Below are positions 43,959 to 53,900 of a stretch of 64,000 nucleotides of DNA, one piece after another. The position numbers were made by a program, and so were the translations under genes. Source of the stretch: Zygnema cylindricum (lineage: Eukaryota > Streptophyta > Zygnematophyceae > Zygnematales > Zygnemataceae). Where the stretch lies: contig JBBHKE010001934.1 of the NCBI GenBank assembly GCA_037447655.1, forward strand, positions 65,121 to 129,120, in the 5' to 3' direction. The notes beneath the pieces are model-generated. The model saw nothing but the letters and a program-made list of their open reading frames with translations, was not told the DNA's origin and ran no database searches. How positions within the stretch are numbered: the first letter of the stretch is position 1; every line of letters starts with the position of its first letter.

Positions 43959-45370
43959 CGGATGCGAATCATAGTCGGCTCTTATGGAGGAGGCCGAAAT
44001 CTAAAGTTCCCACCGAGGGAATTTCACACCAAATTTCGGAGTTGAAAGGTGATCTTACCTTATGGCATCATCGAATGTGTCACACATCCGAGGTAAGTTT
44101 GAAGAAGATGATTCGTCATTCTTTGGTGAAGGGTTGGGACCTCGCATCTGGTGAGAAGGTGAACGGATGCGGAGGATGTAGCAAAGGACGTCAAATTCGG
44201 AAATCCCATCCGAATAAAGACATCAAGCATCGAGCTCAAAGTCCTTTGGAGGTTGTTCACATCGATCTTTGTGGACATATTAAACCCGAGACAATTAGAG
44301 GTAACAAGTATACTTTGGTGATTGCTGATGACTTCTCTCGAAAGTCATGGGTGTATTTATTGCAAAAGAAATCGGATGCATTTGAAAAATTTATAGAACG
44401 GCATATGATGGCCGAAAGGCAAATTGATAAGAAGCTTAAGTCCATTCGTTCGGACAATGGAGGGGAGTTTGTTGTTTTTGAGGGGTATTGTAAGGAGTGG
44501 GGTATAAGGCATCAATTCACGGCGCCTTATTCTCCGGAGTCAAATGGAGTGGCCGAGAGGAAGAATCATACCTTACAAGAAATGGTCCGTGCGATGGTTC
44601 ATAGCTCCGGACGTGAGATGTTTTTGTGGGGAGATGCGATTCATACGGCGAATTATATTTTTAACCGAAGACTCACTTCGGTTTCCGGAAGTAAAACACC
44701 GGAGGAGTTATGGAGTGGGAGAAAGCCCACGGTTCATCATTTGAGAATTTGGGGATGTCATGCTACGGTTTATGTTGAATCAATCAAGAGGAAAGGGAAA
44801 TTTGCTCCAAGGTGTTGGCCGGGAATTTTTGTTGGCTATAGTGCAAAGGGGAATTTGTATCATGTGTATGATCCGGCTCGTCACACCGTGGAGGAATCTT
44901 GGAATGTGGATTTTCATGAGGATCTCAAATCCGACATGAATTTCGTTGGGAAATTTAAGGAAAATTCGGTTTTTTATGAGGAGAGTGAAATTGAAAGTTT
45001 TCCGTTCATTGGGGATTCGGAATCCGATGTGGAACCGAATGAGAAAATTAAGAAAAATAATTTGAATAAATCGGTTGAAGTTGAATTTGAAAGAAAGAGT
45101 AACGGATCTTTGGATTCCCGAGTGCCTTCGAACATTCAGAAATCTCAAAGCTCTAAATCGAGTTCTAAATCAAGTAAGAAGGAAATTGAAATTAAAATTG
45201 AATCCGAGGAAGAGAAAGAGGAAAAGGAGGAGGAGCAAGTTATTAGGAGGAGCTCTCGGATTACAAAAGGGAAGAAACCGGAGAAACTCACTTACGATCG
45301 AAAAGGGGAAAATACATCAAATTCGCATTATTTTCTTTCCGATGCTAAGGAGACGAAGTTTCTTTTGTAG
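43955..45370 (+). CDS. Copia E integrase
   Basis: A 471-codon frame that inserts element cDNA into the genome. The zinc-binding region has LTLWHHRMCHTSEVSLKK..CGGCSKG (HHCC type). The catalytic core has all three acidic residues: VHIDLCGH, RSDNGGEF and GVAERKNHT. The IWGCHATVY and GYSAKGNLYHVY blocks and a Ser/Glu/Lys-rich tail with EEQVIRRSSRITKGK end the module. Only a frame change separates it from the protease, and a stop at 45368-45370 separates it from the RT. In an active copia these would form one polyprotein. Not disrupted itself. Confidence 0.92.
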   Translation: MTDANHSRLLWRRPKSKVPTEGISHQISELKGDLTLWHHRMCHTSEVSLKKMIRHSLVKGWDLASGEKVNGCGGCSKGRQIRKSHPNKDIKHRAQSPLEVVHIDLCGHIKPETIRGNKYTLVIADDFSRKSWVYLLQKKSDAFEKFIERHMMAERQIDKKLKSIRSDNGGEFVVFEGYCKEWGIRHQFTAPYSPESNGVAERKNHTLQEMVRAMVHSSGREMFLWGDAIHTANYIFNRRLTSVSGSKTPEELWSGRKPTVHHLRIWGCHATVYVESIKRKGKFAPRCWPGIFVGYSAKGNLYHVYDPARHTVEESWNVDFHEDLKSDMNFVGKFKENSVFYEESEIESFPFIGDSESDVEPNEKIKKNNLNKSVEVEFERKSNGSLDSRVPSNIQKSQSSKSSSKSSKKEIEIKIESEEEKEEKEEEQVIRRSSRITKGKKPEKLTYDRKGENTSNSHYFLSDAKETKFLL

Positions 45371-46935
45371 CAATCACTTACAGAAAATATGACCAGCGAC
45401 CCTCAATCTTATGTCGAGGCTAGAAGGTCGGTTGATTGGGAGAGTAAGTGGAAACCGGCGTGGGAGAAATAATTTAAGTCGGTGGTTGATAATCGAACTT
45501 TTGAGGAAGTGAAATTATCGGAAGGGAAAAAGGCGATTGATGCAAAGTGGGTCTTTAAAACCAAAACAGGAGCGTCGGGTGAAATAATTAAGTACAAGGC
45601 GAGGCTTGTGTGTAAGGGGTTCCAACAACGTCAGGGAATCAATTTTAAGGAGACTTATGCTCCCATGGTGAAGTTCGACTCACTACGGATTATTATTGCA
45701 ATTGCAACGATGAGGAAGAAGCACATCCATCAAATGGACGTTGAAACCGCGTTTTTAAATGGTGAGTTAGAGGAAGAGGTGTATATGAAGGTACCGGAAG
45801 GTGTCTCTCCTTTGCAAGAAGGAAATATATGGCGTTTGCGATAATCATTATATGGTTTGAAACAAGCACCACGCACTTGGTATTTGAAACTTCATCAAGT
45901 ACTATTGAAGTTTGGATTTGTACGGACTACGTCCGATTCTGGAGTTTATGTGAAAGGTGAAGGAGTTGACAAAATCATCTTTTCCGTTTATGTGGATGAT
46001 TTCTTGATGGCATGCGACAAATTGGAACACATAAGTGAGTTGAAACGTTACCTTGGTTTACATTTCAAAGTAACATCTCTTGGAGAGGTACAATATGTTT
46101 TGGGGATTGAAGTGATACATGACAAGGAGGAGAACATTAAATTGAGTCAAGCTCAATATTGCAAGGAGATTTTGGAGAGATTTTGTATGTCTGACGCGAA
46201 ACCGCTTTCTACACCGTTGGATGCAAACCTACACATTCGTAAGTTTGAAGAGGAGGATTCTATCGACGTACCATATCGAGAGGCGGTTGGTTCACTTATG
46301 TACCTTAGCGTTGGTACTCGTCCAGATATTTCAGCCGCGGTTTCCATCGTCAGCCGTTATTGTCACGAGCCAAACAAGGCACATTGGGAGGCCGTACGAC
46401 GTATCTTTCGATACTTGGTTGGTACAATTGATCTTGGACTTTTGTTTACTTCTGACAAAAATTATTTGGAGTGTGTTGGGTATTGTGACGCGGATTGGGG
46501 CGGCGATTTTGATTCAAGTAATTCCACGTCAGGATATGCATTTATTTTTGAAGGAGCTGCGATTTCGTGGAGTTCTGGGCTACAACCTACGTTTGCATTA
46601 AAATCCACAGAATATGAGTTTATGGCTGCGTGTCATGCATCTAAGGCTTCGATTTGGATAAAGGAGATGTTACGTGAGTTAAGCATTCCTATTGGTTGTA
46701 TGACGATTTATTCTGGCAGCATGAGTTCTATGGCGTTGGCGAAAAATCCTGTGTTTCTCAAGAGGACGAAACACATCAGGATCGAATGGCATTTTGTATG
46801 AGATTTGGTTACGGCAAACGAGATTATATTTTCGTACGTACCAACAAAAGAGGAGGCGGCTGATTTGTTGACAAAGGCTACCACACATGATGTGTTTGAG
46901 AGGGGGCGACCAAAACTTGGATTATTTTGAAGAGT
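45371..46935 (+). pseudogene. Copia E reverse transcriptase and RNase H
   Basis: RT begins SDPQSYVEA and WESKWKPAW, with a stop at 45470. KWVFKTKTGASG, KHIHQMDVETAFLNGELEEEVYM and YGLKQAPRTWY follow, with a stop at 45842. The catalytic VYVDDFLMA is at about 45987. RNase H has TRPDISAAVSIVSRYC, CDADWGGD with both Asp, and STEYEFMAACHASK. IYSGSMSSMALAKNP replaces the usual YCDN at the catalytic end, so two conserved residues are lost. A stop at 46799 precedes the last 45 codons. Few defects in 500 codons mark it as young compared with A, B and D. Confidence 0.93.
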
Positions 46936-46963
46936 TTGGCGATTCCGACAATAAGAGGGGGAT

Positions 46964-47320
46964 TGTTGGGATATTGTCGTTTTCGCGACATTTCGTGAAG
47001 CGTCATTCCAACTTAAATTTGTTTGACGCGAACTGTCGCGTCATCATACAAAAAGTACGATGTCGTTTCGCGACAGTACTTTTGTTGTCCGCGAATGAAT
47101 CATAGAGGATTAATCTTGGAGTAAGAGATTATTTAAAGAGAAGAGAGAAGAGATAGAAGAGAGAAGAGAGATGTTGTAAAGAGGCTTCGGCCAAGAACAC
47201 TTATAAATATTTTTGGCTGAATATTCCTCTTGTCTTTTATGAGCTTCCGCTGTGTAAATGATTTATGTTGTGTGAATTATTTTGAGTGAATGTCTTTTGC
47301 TCAAGATCCTACATTCAACA
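46964..47320 (+). repeat. 3' LTR of copia E
   Basis: 357 bp from TGTTGGGATATTG to CATTCAACA; the ends form the inverted pair TGTTG/CAACA. The polypurine tract AATAAGAGGGGGA precedes it. TATAAAT at 47212-47218 is a likely TATA box. Near the start an inverted repeat, TGTCG.TTTCGCGACA against TGTCGTTTCGCGACAG, can form a stem. Confidence 0.9.
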
Positions 47321-48185
47321 CACGTGGGAAGGACCAACGGGTGTCGAGAAAATCTGTAGGTGTCTTCCCAACAGGTGTCTTCCCCCATCCGTCTTTATTT
47401 TGTGTGTATGTTTAGATTAATCTTGTCTACGGTCTGTAATTGTCCATACGCCATTATCCGTACATATTCTTTGGTTTAGTTGAAAAGTATGATATTTGCT
47501 GACGTATTCAATGAGTTGTCTTGTCGGCGTTGACTCTCATTGTCTGTATATTTTCTGTGCGTTCTGTTTTGTTCAGCCAAAAAGTACGTAGGATATTTGC
47601 TAACGTGGATGATGAGCAGTGCGGTCGTCGTTGACTGTTCTTATCCGTACTTTATTTTTTGTACATGCCGTTTGGTTTAATTGGAAAGGTAAGTATGACT
47701 TTTGCCGACGTGGATGATGACGTGTGTTGTCGTCGTTGAATGTAAATGTCCTTACGTCATTCTCCGCATATACTTTTTGGTTTAGCAGAAGTGGACATCG
47801 AGCTGGTGTCGTTGGCGTTGACTGTAATTTTCCGTTCGTTATTTGCCAACCAAAAAGTATGAATGTATTGCCGACGTGGCCGATGAGCTGTGCGTCTTCG
47901 TGGTGTACTTTCAATTGTCGCTTTTGAAGAAAATGTTTTATCGTAGCGGCTATTTTTTTAGTATCATTATATCCAAACGCATTGTAATAAAAAGTGTTTT
48001 TAACTTTTTAAGAGCGTTGTGTATTGGAAGACTTTACCGATACTTGATATGTTCTCCTTGTGACTTTTTGATAAGGATTTTTTTGTTTGAAATTCGCTAA
48101 GAATTTTCTTGCGATATTTTTCTTGTGATGTTTTTTGTGCGATAGTTTTCTAGCCGTACTTTTTTTCGATATTTATAGTGCACTA
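47321..48185 (+). repeat. Decayed tandem array of about 110-bp units
   Basis: At about 47430-47910 roughly four to five diverged units recur. Each contains TTGACTGT or similar, TCCGTAC/TCCGTTCG, TTTTTGGTTTA, AAAGTATGA, TTGCCGACGTGGATGATGA and TCGTCGTTGA. The CGACGTGG word in each unit contains an ACGTG core. No gene. The first 70 bases (47321-47390) may continue the interrupted reductase exon. Below 47920 the DNA is AT-rich, with GCGATATTTTT words like the minisatellite at 52.1-52.4 kb. Confidence 0.7.
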
Positions 48186-48773
48186 CACCGTGAATCCATA
48201 GAGGTACCAAGCGTTTTAAACGCACGCATGAAACGTCGAAAAAATAATGATTTATGCACACGGAACAAATGCAAAAAAAAAAATTTGCGTTGACCGACTT
48301 TGACTTCATTATAAAGTACAAATACGAAAAAATCAAAGACATTTAATACAAAATGAATATAATACGACAACAGACAATCAAAACGAAACTACATTAGCGA
48401 TGATCCTGCCTCGTCGCTACTAAAGTGAACCAGCAACTAGCAACCAGCGTGTCTCGTCGCTGGTTCACTACAGTACAGTACTATAGCCAGTGCCGATGTA
48501 GCGCCAACACCCTCTTCGAGCTGCGCCAGCGCTAAATCAGCGCCGTTGCCGGCGCTTGGCGCTATAACAACTGGTTAACACAAAATGATGACAAATTCAC
48601 AATTAAAGCAAATAATGGCCATGTCACAACATTTAAACATTAAATAGTGAATATGCACAATTGAATCGAAAGTAAGCCAAATTTAAAATCAGGTGAGGGA
48701 AATGGTTCATTTTACACATAAAAATAGGATAAACTCATTAACGACCGTGAATACAACTATCTACTCGATCTCT
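48186..48773. other. Non-coding flank downstream of the hAT pseudogene
   Basis: Contains AACCAGCAACTAGCAACCAGCG and its inverse GCTGGTTCACT around 48428-48466, and a GC-rich palindromic patch (GCGCCAGCGCT, GCCGGCGCTTGGCGC) at 48518-48562 that may be hAT terminal sequence. I could not find its partner upstream of the transposase. No gene. Confidence 0.4.
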
Positions 48774-50745
48774 CTATTCCAAATTTTGGTCATCCATATC
48801 TTCATCAAAATCCTCTTCCACTACCTCCACTACCTCCCTTTCCTCTTCTTCCCATGATACCATAGCCTCCTCGTAGGTGAGATCTCTAGTCTTGTGTCCT
48901 AATCTGAGATTGCTAAAGACCCACACCAAGTCATTAGCCCTCATTAGCCCTCTTAGCTGTCAGCCTATTCCGTTTTTTAGAGTGAATATGGTCATAGGTT
49001 GACCAATTCCTCTCACATGAGCTGGCAACTAAGCATTGGGAAAGAACCCTAATTGCTACTTTCTGCAAGATAGGGGTAACGGCCCCAAATTGTTGCCACC
49101 ATTTCCACCCTTACATCTTCTTAGCACAAGCTTTAGTGACGTCCCTCCCAAAAACACCCTCAAAACCCTTATACTTAGTCAGCTCATTGTAGGCTTCGGC
49201 TTGTTCATCCACATTCGATACCAATCTATCAAGAATAGTTTGGAAGCCTTCCATGACTTTCGCATTTGAATGTTGTCCGTAAGCAGCATTCTGGTATTCA
49301 GGATCAAGCACATAGTCGGGTGCATACATGGGGCTGTGTGCCATCCCCCATCACGCCAACCACGATGTCTTTAGCTCCTCCAAAATGTGCACTCCTTCAT
49401 GATTTCTCACTCCTCCATTGCTGGAAATATTATGTAAATATTGGCCAATCATGTAAAAACCATAATAAACTTTCCCCACATTTGGGGCCCCTTTGTCACA
49501 ATCCCTTATTAGACCCATAACTGGCTGTGAAACTGCCACAACCTCCTTCACTCTCATCCAAAACTCCGAGCTTAGAATGTGCCCCTTAATCTTGGACCTT
49601 TCGGACTTGTAAGAAGCTTTGCCCACCCACTGCTTATAGTCATCACCAAACATTAACGCCTCCAGGCTCTCTTTCACCTCTAAAAACCTTTGGAGCATGA
49701 TAAACTTTATCGCAAACCTGGTCTCTCCAGGTTTCAAAAGCTTGAGTGTAGAGAGCCTGTTAAATATGGAAACACTCATACTATAGTTTGTGATGAATTT
49801 TAAAATCTCCTTGGCCTCTCGAACAGGTGTTGAGATAAAAGCCAACTTGCCCCAATCCTCCAACATTAGGTCCAAAACGTGGGTTGATTATGGAGTCCAC
49901 TTGATGGAGGAGTACTTATTCATGAGCAACAAGGCTGCTGCCTTGTTTACGAGGGCAGAATCAGTTACAACCTGCTCCACATGCTCTACACCTATTGCAA
50001 AAACTCCCTTCTCCAACACCTTAAAAACATATTCGGCATCCTTATACACCCCACTAGTGTCAACCGCCGTGAGAAACATGTCACCCTTGGGGGTGACAGC
50101 CAAAATATTAAGAAGAGGCTTTTGATGTATGACTGTCCAACCGTCGGATGTGATGGAGGCACCTGTGACTTTTATCATCTCCATGTAGCTCTCCAAATCC
50201 TTATTCACCGCCGCCTTAGACTCAGATAAGAGACGAGTTCTCATGTCCTTGCGAGACGGTAGTTTGTAAGACTCTCCAATCTCTTTAGTCTGTTTCACAA
50301 CTGCCTTGAAGTAGGGATCATTAAGTAGACTGAATGGTAAGCCATTTGCATAGAATGCCTTTGCCCATGCGGCATCTACCTCCTTCTGATTATGGCGATT
50401 GAAAGCATTATTAATTTTCATCTGCACTCCTAGTGCCTTATTGCTTTGGATAGACCTAAGACTTCTAATGAGTTCATCTAAAGCGGATAGGGTACACTTT
50501 TGAGAGCCATGAGAAGCTTTGTCTGTTTCCACTTCACTAAACTATGCCTTCACCTCTTCCAGACATAAGTTGTAAGGCCTTATACCTCCATGCCTCACAT
50601 TTCCAATAAAGTGGTTTCTAATTCTAGTCGCCTATGTATTGTATTCAAAGTTACAGTAAACACAAATACAGAGTTTATTGTCCCCAAGTAGCCCACCCTT
50701 TGGGGCCTTCACATGCACCCACTTTGGTCCTCGAGGCCTAGGCAT
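48774..50745 (-). pseudogene. hAT-family (BED/DUF659) transposase, single frame with stops
   Basis: It starts MPRPRGPKWVHVK at 50745. A BED-type zinc finger follows (CVYCNFEYNT, then TRIRNHFIGNVRHGGIRPY). The DUF659 part of the hAT catalytic domain reads SITSDGWTVIHQKPLLNILAVTPKGDMFLTAVD and VVTDSALVNKAAALLLM. The middle has ETRFAIKFIMLQRFLEVKESL. The C-terminal dimerisation domain is well kept: WWQQFGAVTPILQKVA, then SSCERNWSTYDHIHSKKRNRLT and FSNLRL. The whole length of about 654 codons stays in one frame with five stops, plus a 10-bp tandem duplication (GAGGGCTAAT) near 48940 that shifts the last part. hAT transposases cut and paste DNA with 8-bp target duplications. Terminal inverted repeats were not found. 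Confidence 0.9.
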
Positions 50746-51507
50746 GGTTGCAAGTGGCGAGGTTCGTGAAGATGTTTGTGGAGGCTTTAATAGGGGCTTC
50801 AATGGTGGGATTCAATGGTAGCTTCTTTTCAATAAAGAAACCTCCAAATCTGGTTAAAATTTCGCGCGCGAAAATGAAATGATTTTTGTGCGCGTCTCTT
50901 TTGTGAAAATTCTATACATTTGTGCCATACATTAAATTTGTACACCAAAGCTACGAATTCTACGAAATTTTCAAAAACTGAAAAAAATAACGCATTTTCG
51001 TAAAAAAATGAAAATCCGTACGTTTAGTACCTCTATGCGTGAATTATTATTGGCGTAATGGACCCTATTTAAAGTACCAAATTTTTAAACAACATAAAAA
51101 TTTTTTTTTTCATTTAGGCCATTTAGGGTTCATTTCCAATTTTTATCATCTAAATAGAGTGTTGTATGGCTGGTGTCAGACTGTACAAAAATGTACCTTT
51201 TTAAGTGAGAAAATAAAATTAATGGGTTTTAGTAACCACGGATGCATAAGAATATGCGCTCTATAAAGGGGATGCAATCGAGTTGTCAAAAATCACGTTC
51301 TCACATATTCGTCCGGCAACCGCGTTTCGACAGTGTGAACGTACGATTTGTGTACGATTTGTCAGATTTTGAAAAGAACCTATATCAGTGTAAATATGTT
51401 TGGGGCGCATGTTTATTTTTTTTTAAATCCAAATTAGTATAAGTAAATATCCAGTATGTATGTTTTTTTGAAAAAATCCAAATTCTCAATTTGCGTAAAT
51501 AACGGTA
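50746..51507. other. AT-rich DNA, no gene
   Basis: Holds the likely promoter side of the hAT copy. Nothing else recognised on either strand. Confidence 0.5.
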
Positions 51508-52024
51508 CACCGTGAATCGCTATAGCGTGTTGGTCGCTAATTGAGGTACCCTGATTTTTTGGGCAAATTCTCAAATAGAATTAGACATTCTAAATGTTCT
51601 TACACGTTATTTGAGGTGTTCTATAAAATAGGATTCATGACTCTAATATAGTGCCATCGTAAATAGTGTGGTGTACGGTTTGTCAGAGACGTACTTTTTT
51701 GTACTTTTTCAAGTAGAAAAGTACAGAAAAGATACTCACGCTGTCAAGGAGTCACGCTACATGTAATTGCGTAAATATTTTCTGGCATTCGCGGATGTCA
51801 AAAAAACGCGACGGCGTACGATTCGAACAATTTCGTACATGCACATATTTTAGTGTGGAGATATTCTTCACCAAAAAAAATTTCAAAGCAGTTTGCAAAT
51901 TAGAGTATACGAAAAATTATAATAAAAATTATTTCCAAAAAAAACGACATTCCCAATTAGCGTAAATAACGCTAATTGTTTCATTACGCTATCTATTTCA
52001 TTATGCTAATAGCGATTCACGGTG
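51508..52024. mobile_element. MITE with 16-bp terminal inverted repeats (TA flanks)
   Basis: CACCGTGAATCGCTAT at 51508-51523 is perfectly inverted at 52009-52024, and each end is flanked by TA. The unit is 517 bp, AT-rich and without coding capacity. Related ends occur at 48186, 52076 and 52471. TA flanks suggest mobilisation by a Tc1/mariner-like source, but no such transposase is in the window. Confidence 0.7.
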
Positions 52025-52084
52025 TAATTGTTCCTACACGCTTAATAAACCTTTACGCGAATAATGATTCACGGTGTACTGTAT

Positions 52085-52385
52085 TTTTCTTGTGTTTTTT
52101 TTCGTGCGATATTTTTTCATGCGATACTTTTTATACGATATTTTTCATACAATATTTTTCATGCGATATTTTTTCATGCGATACTTTTTATACGATATTT
52201 TTTCATACGATATTTCATACGATATTTTTCATGCGATACTTTTTATACGATATGTTTTTGCGATATTTTTCATGCGATATTTTCCATACGATACTATTCA
52301 TGCAATATTTTTCATGCGATATTTTTCATGCGATATTTTTCATACGATATTTTTCATTGATATTTTTCATGCGATCTATTTTTTT
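52085..52385 (+). repeat. Minisatellite of GATATTTTTCATGC type
   Basis: About seventeen imperfect units of 15-18 bp alternate between CATGCGATATTTTT and CATACGATATTTTT. The frames across it read as FHAIFFMRYFSYDIF-type repeats in all three phases and are not genes. A small related piece lies at 48105-48175. Confidence 0.93.
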
Positions 52386-52489
52386 TTGTTACGTCATTTG
52401 TTCATCAGAATCCTATATATATCGGATCCCCTTTCTTCTCGATGACCGATATTATCGACTATCGGATTTACACCGTGAATCGCTATTAG

Positions 52490-52928
52490 TAGTGTTGGGT
52501 ATCGAGGACCACTTGCCGATATTCGATATGTACCGAATTTTAGGTACCCGATAATCGATATATCGCTTCGATATATCGATTATCGAAATATCGCGATATA
52601 TTGCCGATATATCGAAAATAAAAATTTTAATTTTTTTTTTCAAACCCCCCCCCCCCCCCCCCCCCCCCCCCCGAGCGCTCAGTGGGGGGGGGGGGGGCGG
52701 GGGGCGGGGGGCGGGGGGGGGGGGGGGGGAAATTTCCGTACGTTTTTTCGAACAGTTTTCCGTACAGTTTTCCGTACTCTCACTGTACGGACGAGCAATT
52801 TTTGCGATATATATCGCGATAATTTATGTTGGTCCCGGTACGATATATCGAGGAATCTGTTCGATCGATATTCGATATATCGAATATCGAAATTATCGCG
52901 ATATGAAACTACCCGATACCCAACACTA
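52490..52928. mobile_element. hAT-type MITE with 8-bp target duplication
   Basis: 15-bp terminal inverted repeats, TAGTGTTGGGTATCG at 52490 and CGATACCCAACACTA ending at 52928, are flanked by perfect gctattag duplications (52482-52489 and 52929-52936). An 8-bp duplication and a TAGTG start are hallmarks of the hAT superfamily. The 439-bp body is palindromic, full of CGATATATCG words, with a C-run/G-run core. No coding capacity. Confidence 0.95.
52646..52730. repeat. C-run / G-run hairpin core
   Basis: An uninterrupted run of about 27 or more C, then GAGCGCTC, then G-rich runs broken only by single C (to 52729). This folds into an almost pure G:C stem and contains G-quadruplex runs. Its length in the assembly is uncertain, since such sequence is hard to read. 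Confidence 0.9.
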
Positions 52929-53159
52929 GCTATTAGGGTTAATAATTTTTTCGCCACTTAAAACATCTTTTCTCCGTACACACTTGTCCTATTTTCAATT
53001 TGAGACCGCCAATCGGAAGCTGAGAATCTTACCTTTCAATCGCAACCGTCAGATCCACAATCCGACATGTGTGTACGGATAAAACATATTTTAAGTGGCG
53101 AAAAAAACATTAACACATAGCTATTCACGCTCTACCGCTATGGGAAAATTTCCTGAGAC

Positions 53160-53900
53160 ACATCATTAAATTTTAGGGTTCCTTAAAGGTTTTTTAAGGA
53201 TTTTTTGAGGGTTTTGGAGAGGTATTTATGGTTTTCAGATTTTTAGGGTTTTCTAGGGTTTGTTTACGGTTTTTGTTTTTGAAGGTATTCGGGTTTTTCT
53301 ACAGTTTTTGAGGGTTTTTCTTTTTGCATTTTTCTTTTTTATTTCGAATATTTAAGATTTATAGGGTTCTTTAAGGGTTTACTTTTTTTTCTTTTCTGAA
53401 GCGTCTATATTTTTTTGTGAATTCATGGTTTTAAGCCTTTCTTTTAGGGTTTTACCGGTTTTTTTGGGTTTTGACGGTTTTATGCAGTTTTTCTTTCAAG
53501 GGCCAATGATTTTAATGAAAGACAAGGGTCCGTAAAGAAAAACCCCAGAAAGCCCTTAAAAACCGTTTAAAAATCCAAAAAAACCCTGAAAAAACCCTAC
53601 TAAACACCCTAAAAACCCTGCTAAACAAGGGTTTTCCTTAAGGATTTTTTAGTTGTTCTTGGGTAAATGGATTTTTTTAGCGGTTTTTTCTAAGGGGTAT
53701 GAAGGGTTTCGTTTAGGGGTTTTACATTTTTTTTTTTTTTTTTCAGGGTTTCCGTTTCCTCAATTTTCACTTTTTTTTATGGAATTAATTTTTTTTCGAG
53801 GTTTTTAAAAGATGAGTAGGGTATTTTTCGGTTTTTTTTTTTGTTTATTAGGGTTTTTTTCCCCAATTTCCACTATTTTTGTGAAATTAAATGAATGAAG
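53160..53900. repeat. Degenerate telomere-like GGGTTT-rich tract
   Basis: Dozens of AGGGTTT, TTTAGGG and AGGGTTTTT words lie on the plus strand (53170-53500 and 53620-53870). A middle part (53535-53625) has the complementary AAACCCT words. The plant telomere repeat is TTTAGGG. Here the words are irregularly spaced, so this is a decayed interstitial array or just T/G-rich low-complexity DNA. Confidence 0.5.

Larger units (their letters stand above)
43156..47320 (+). mobile_element. Copia E, 5'-truncated, in a reductase exon
   Basis: It runs from within gag (GGRGGGRGGGPRGGG at about 43160) through protease, integrase, RT and RNase H to a polypurine tract (46952-46962) and a complete 3' LTR (46964-47320). 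The 5' LTR, PBS and first part of gag are missing. Host reductase codons end at its left edge, and similar host-like codons resume at its right edge after a shared CACGTGG. This is the best-preserved retroelement of the window by reading-frame continuity. Confidence 0.85.
48186..52076. mobile_element. Possible 3.9-kb unit with CACCGTGAATC ends
   Basis: CACCGTGAATC at 48186 and its inverse GATTCACGGTG ending at 52076 are each flanked by TA. GCGATATTTTTCTTGTG-type minisatellite sequence lies outside both ends, which suggests that a block between them was inserted into one minisatellite. It contains the hAT transposase pseudogene and the MITE at 51508-52024. Whether it is a true element or a chance pairing of MITE ends is open. 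Confidence 0.35.
52471..53132. mobile_element. Palindromic MITE interrupted by a hAT MITE
   Basis: The left end CACCGTGAATCGCTAT is paired with GTGAATAGCTAT inverted at the right (13 of 16 match), both with TA flanks. Without the inserted 447 bases the element is about 215 bp and is mostly one long inverted repeat: TTTTTTCGCCACTTAAAA..TCCGTACACAC on the left mirrors the right half to 53060. Such a unit would fold into a hairpin when transcribed. Confidence 0.72.

Noticed and set aside
52085-52385. CRISPR-like regular repeats
   Set aside because: There are no unique spacers: units abut directly and vary internally. The genome is eukaryotic.
52064-52554. Three overlapping frames rich in Phe, Tyr and Ile that look like a membrane protein
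   Set aside because: They are translations of a 15-18-bp minisatellite in all three phases.
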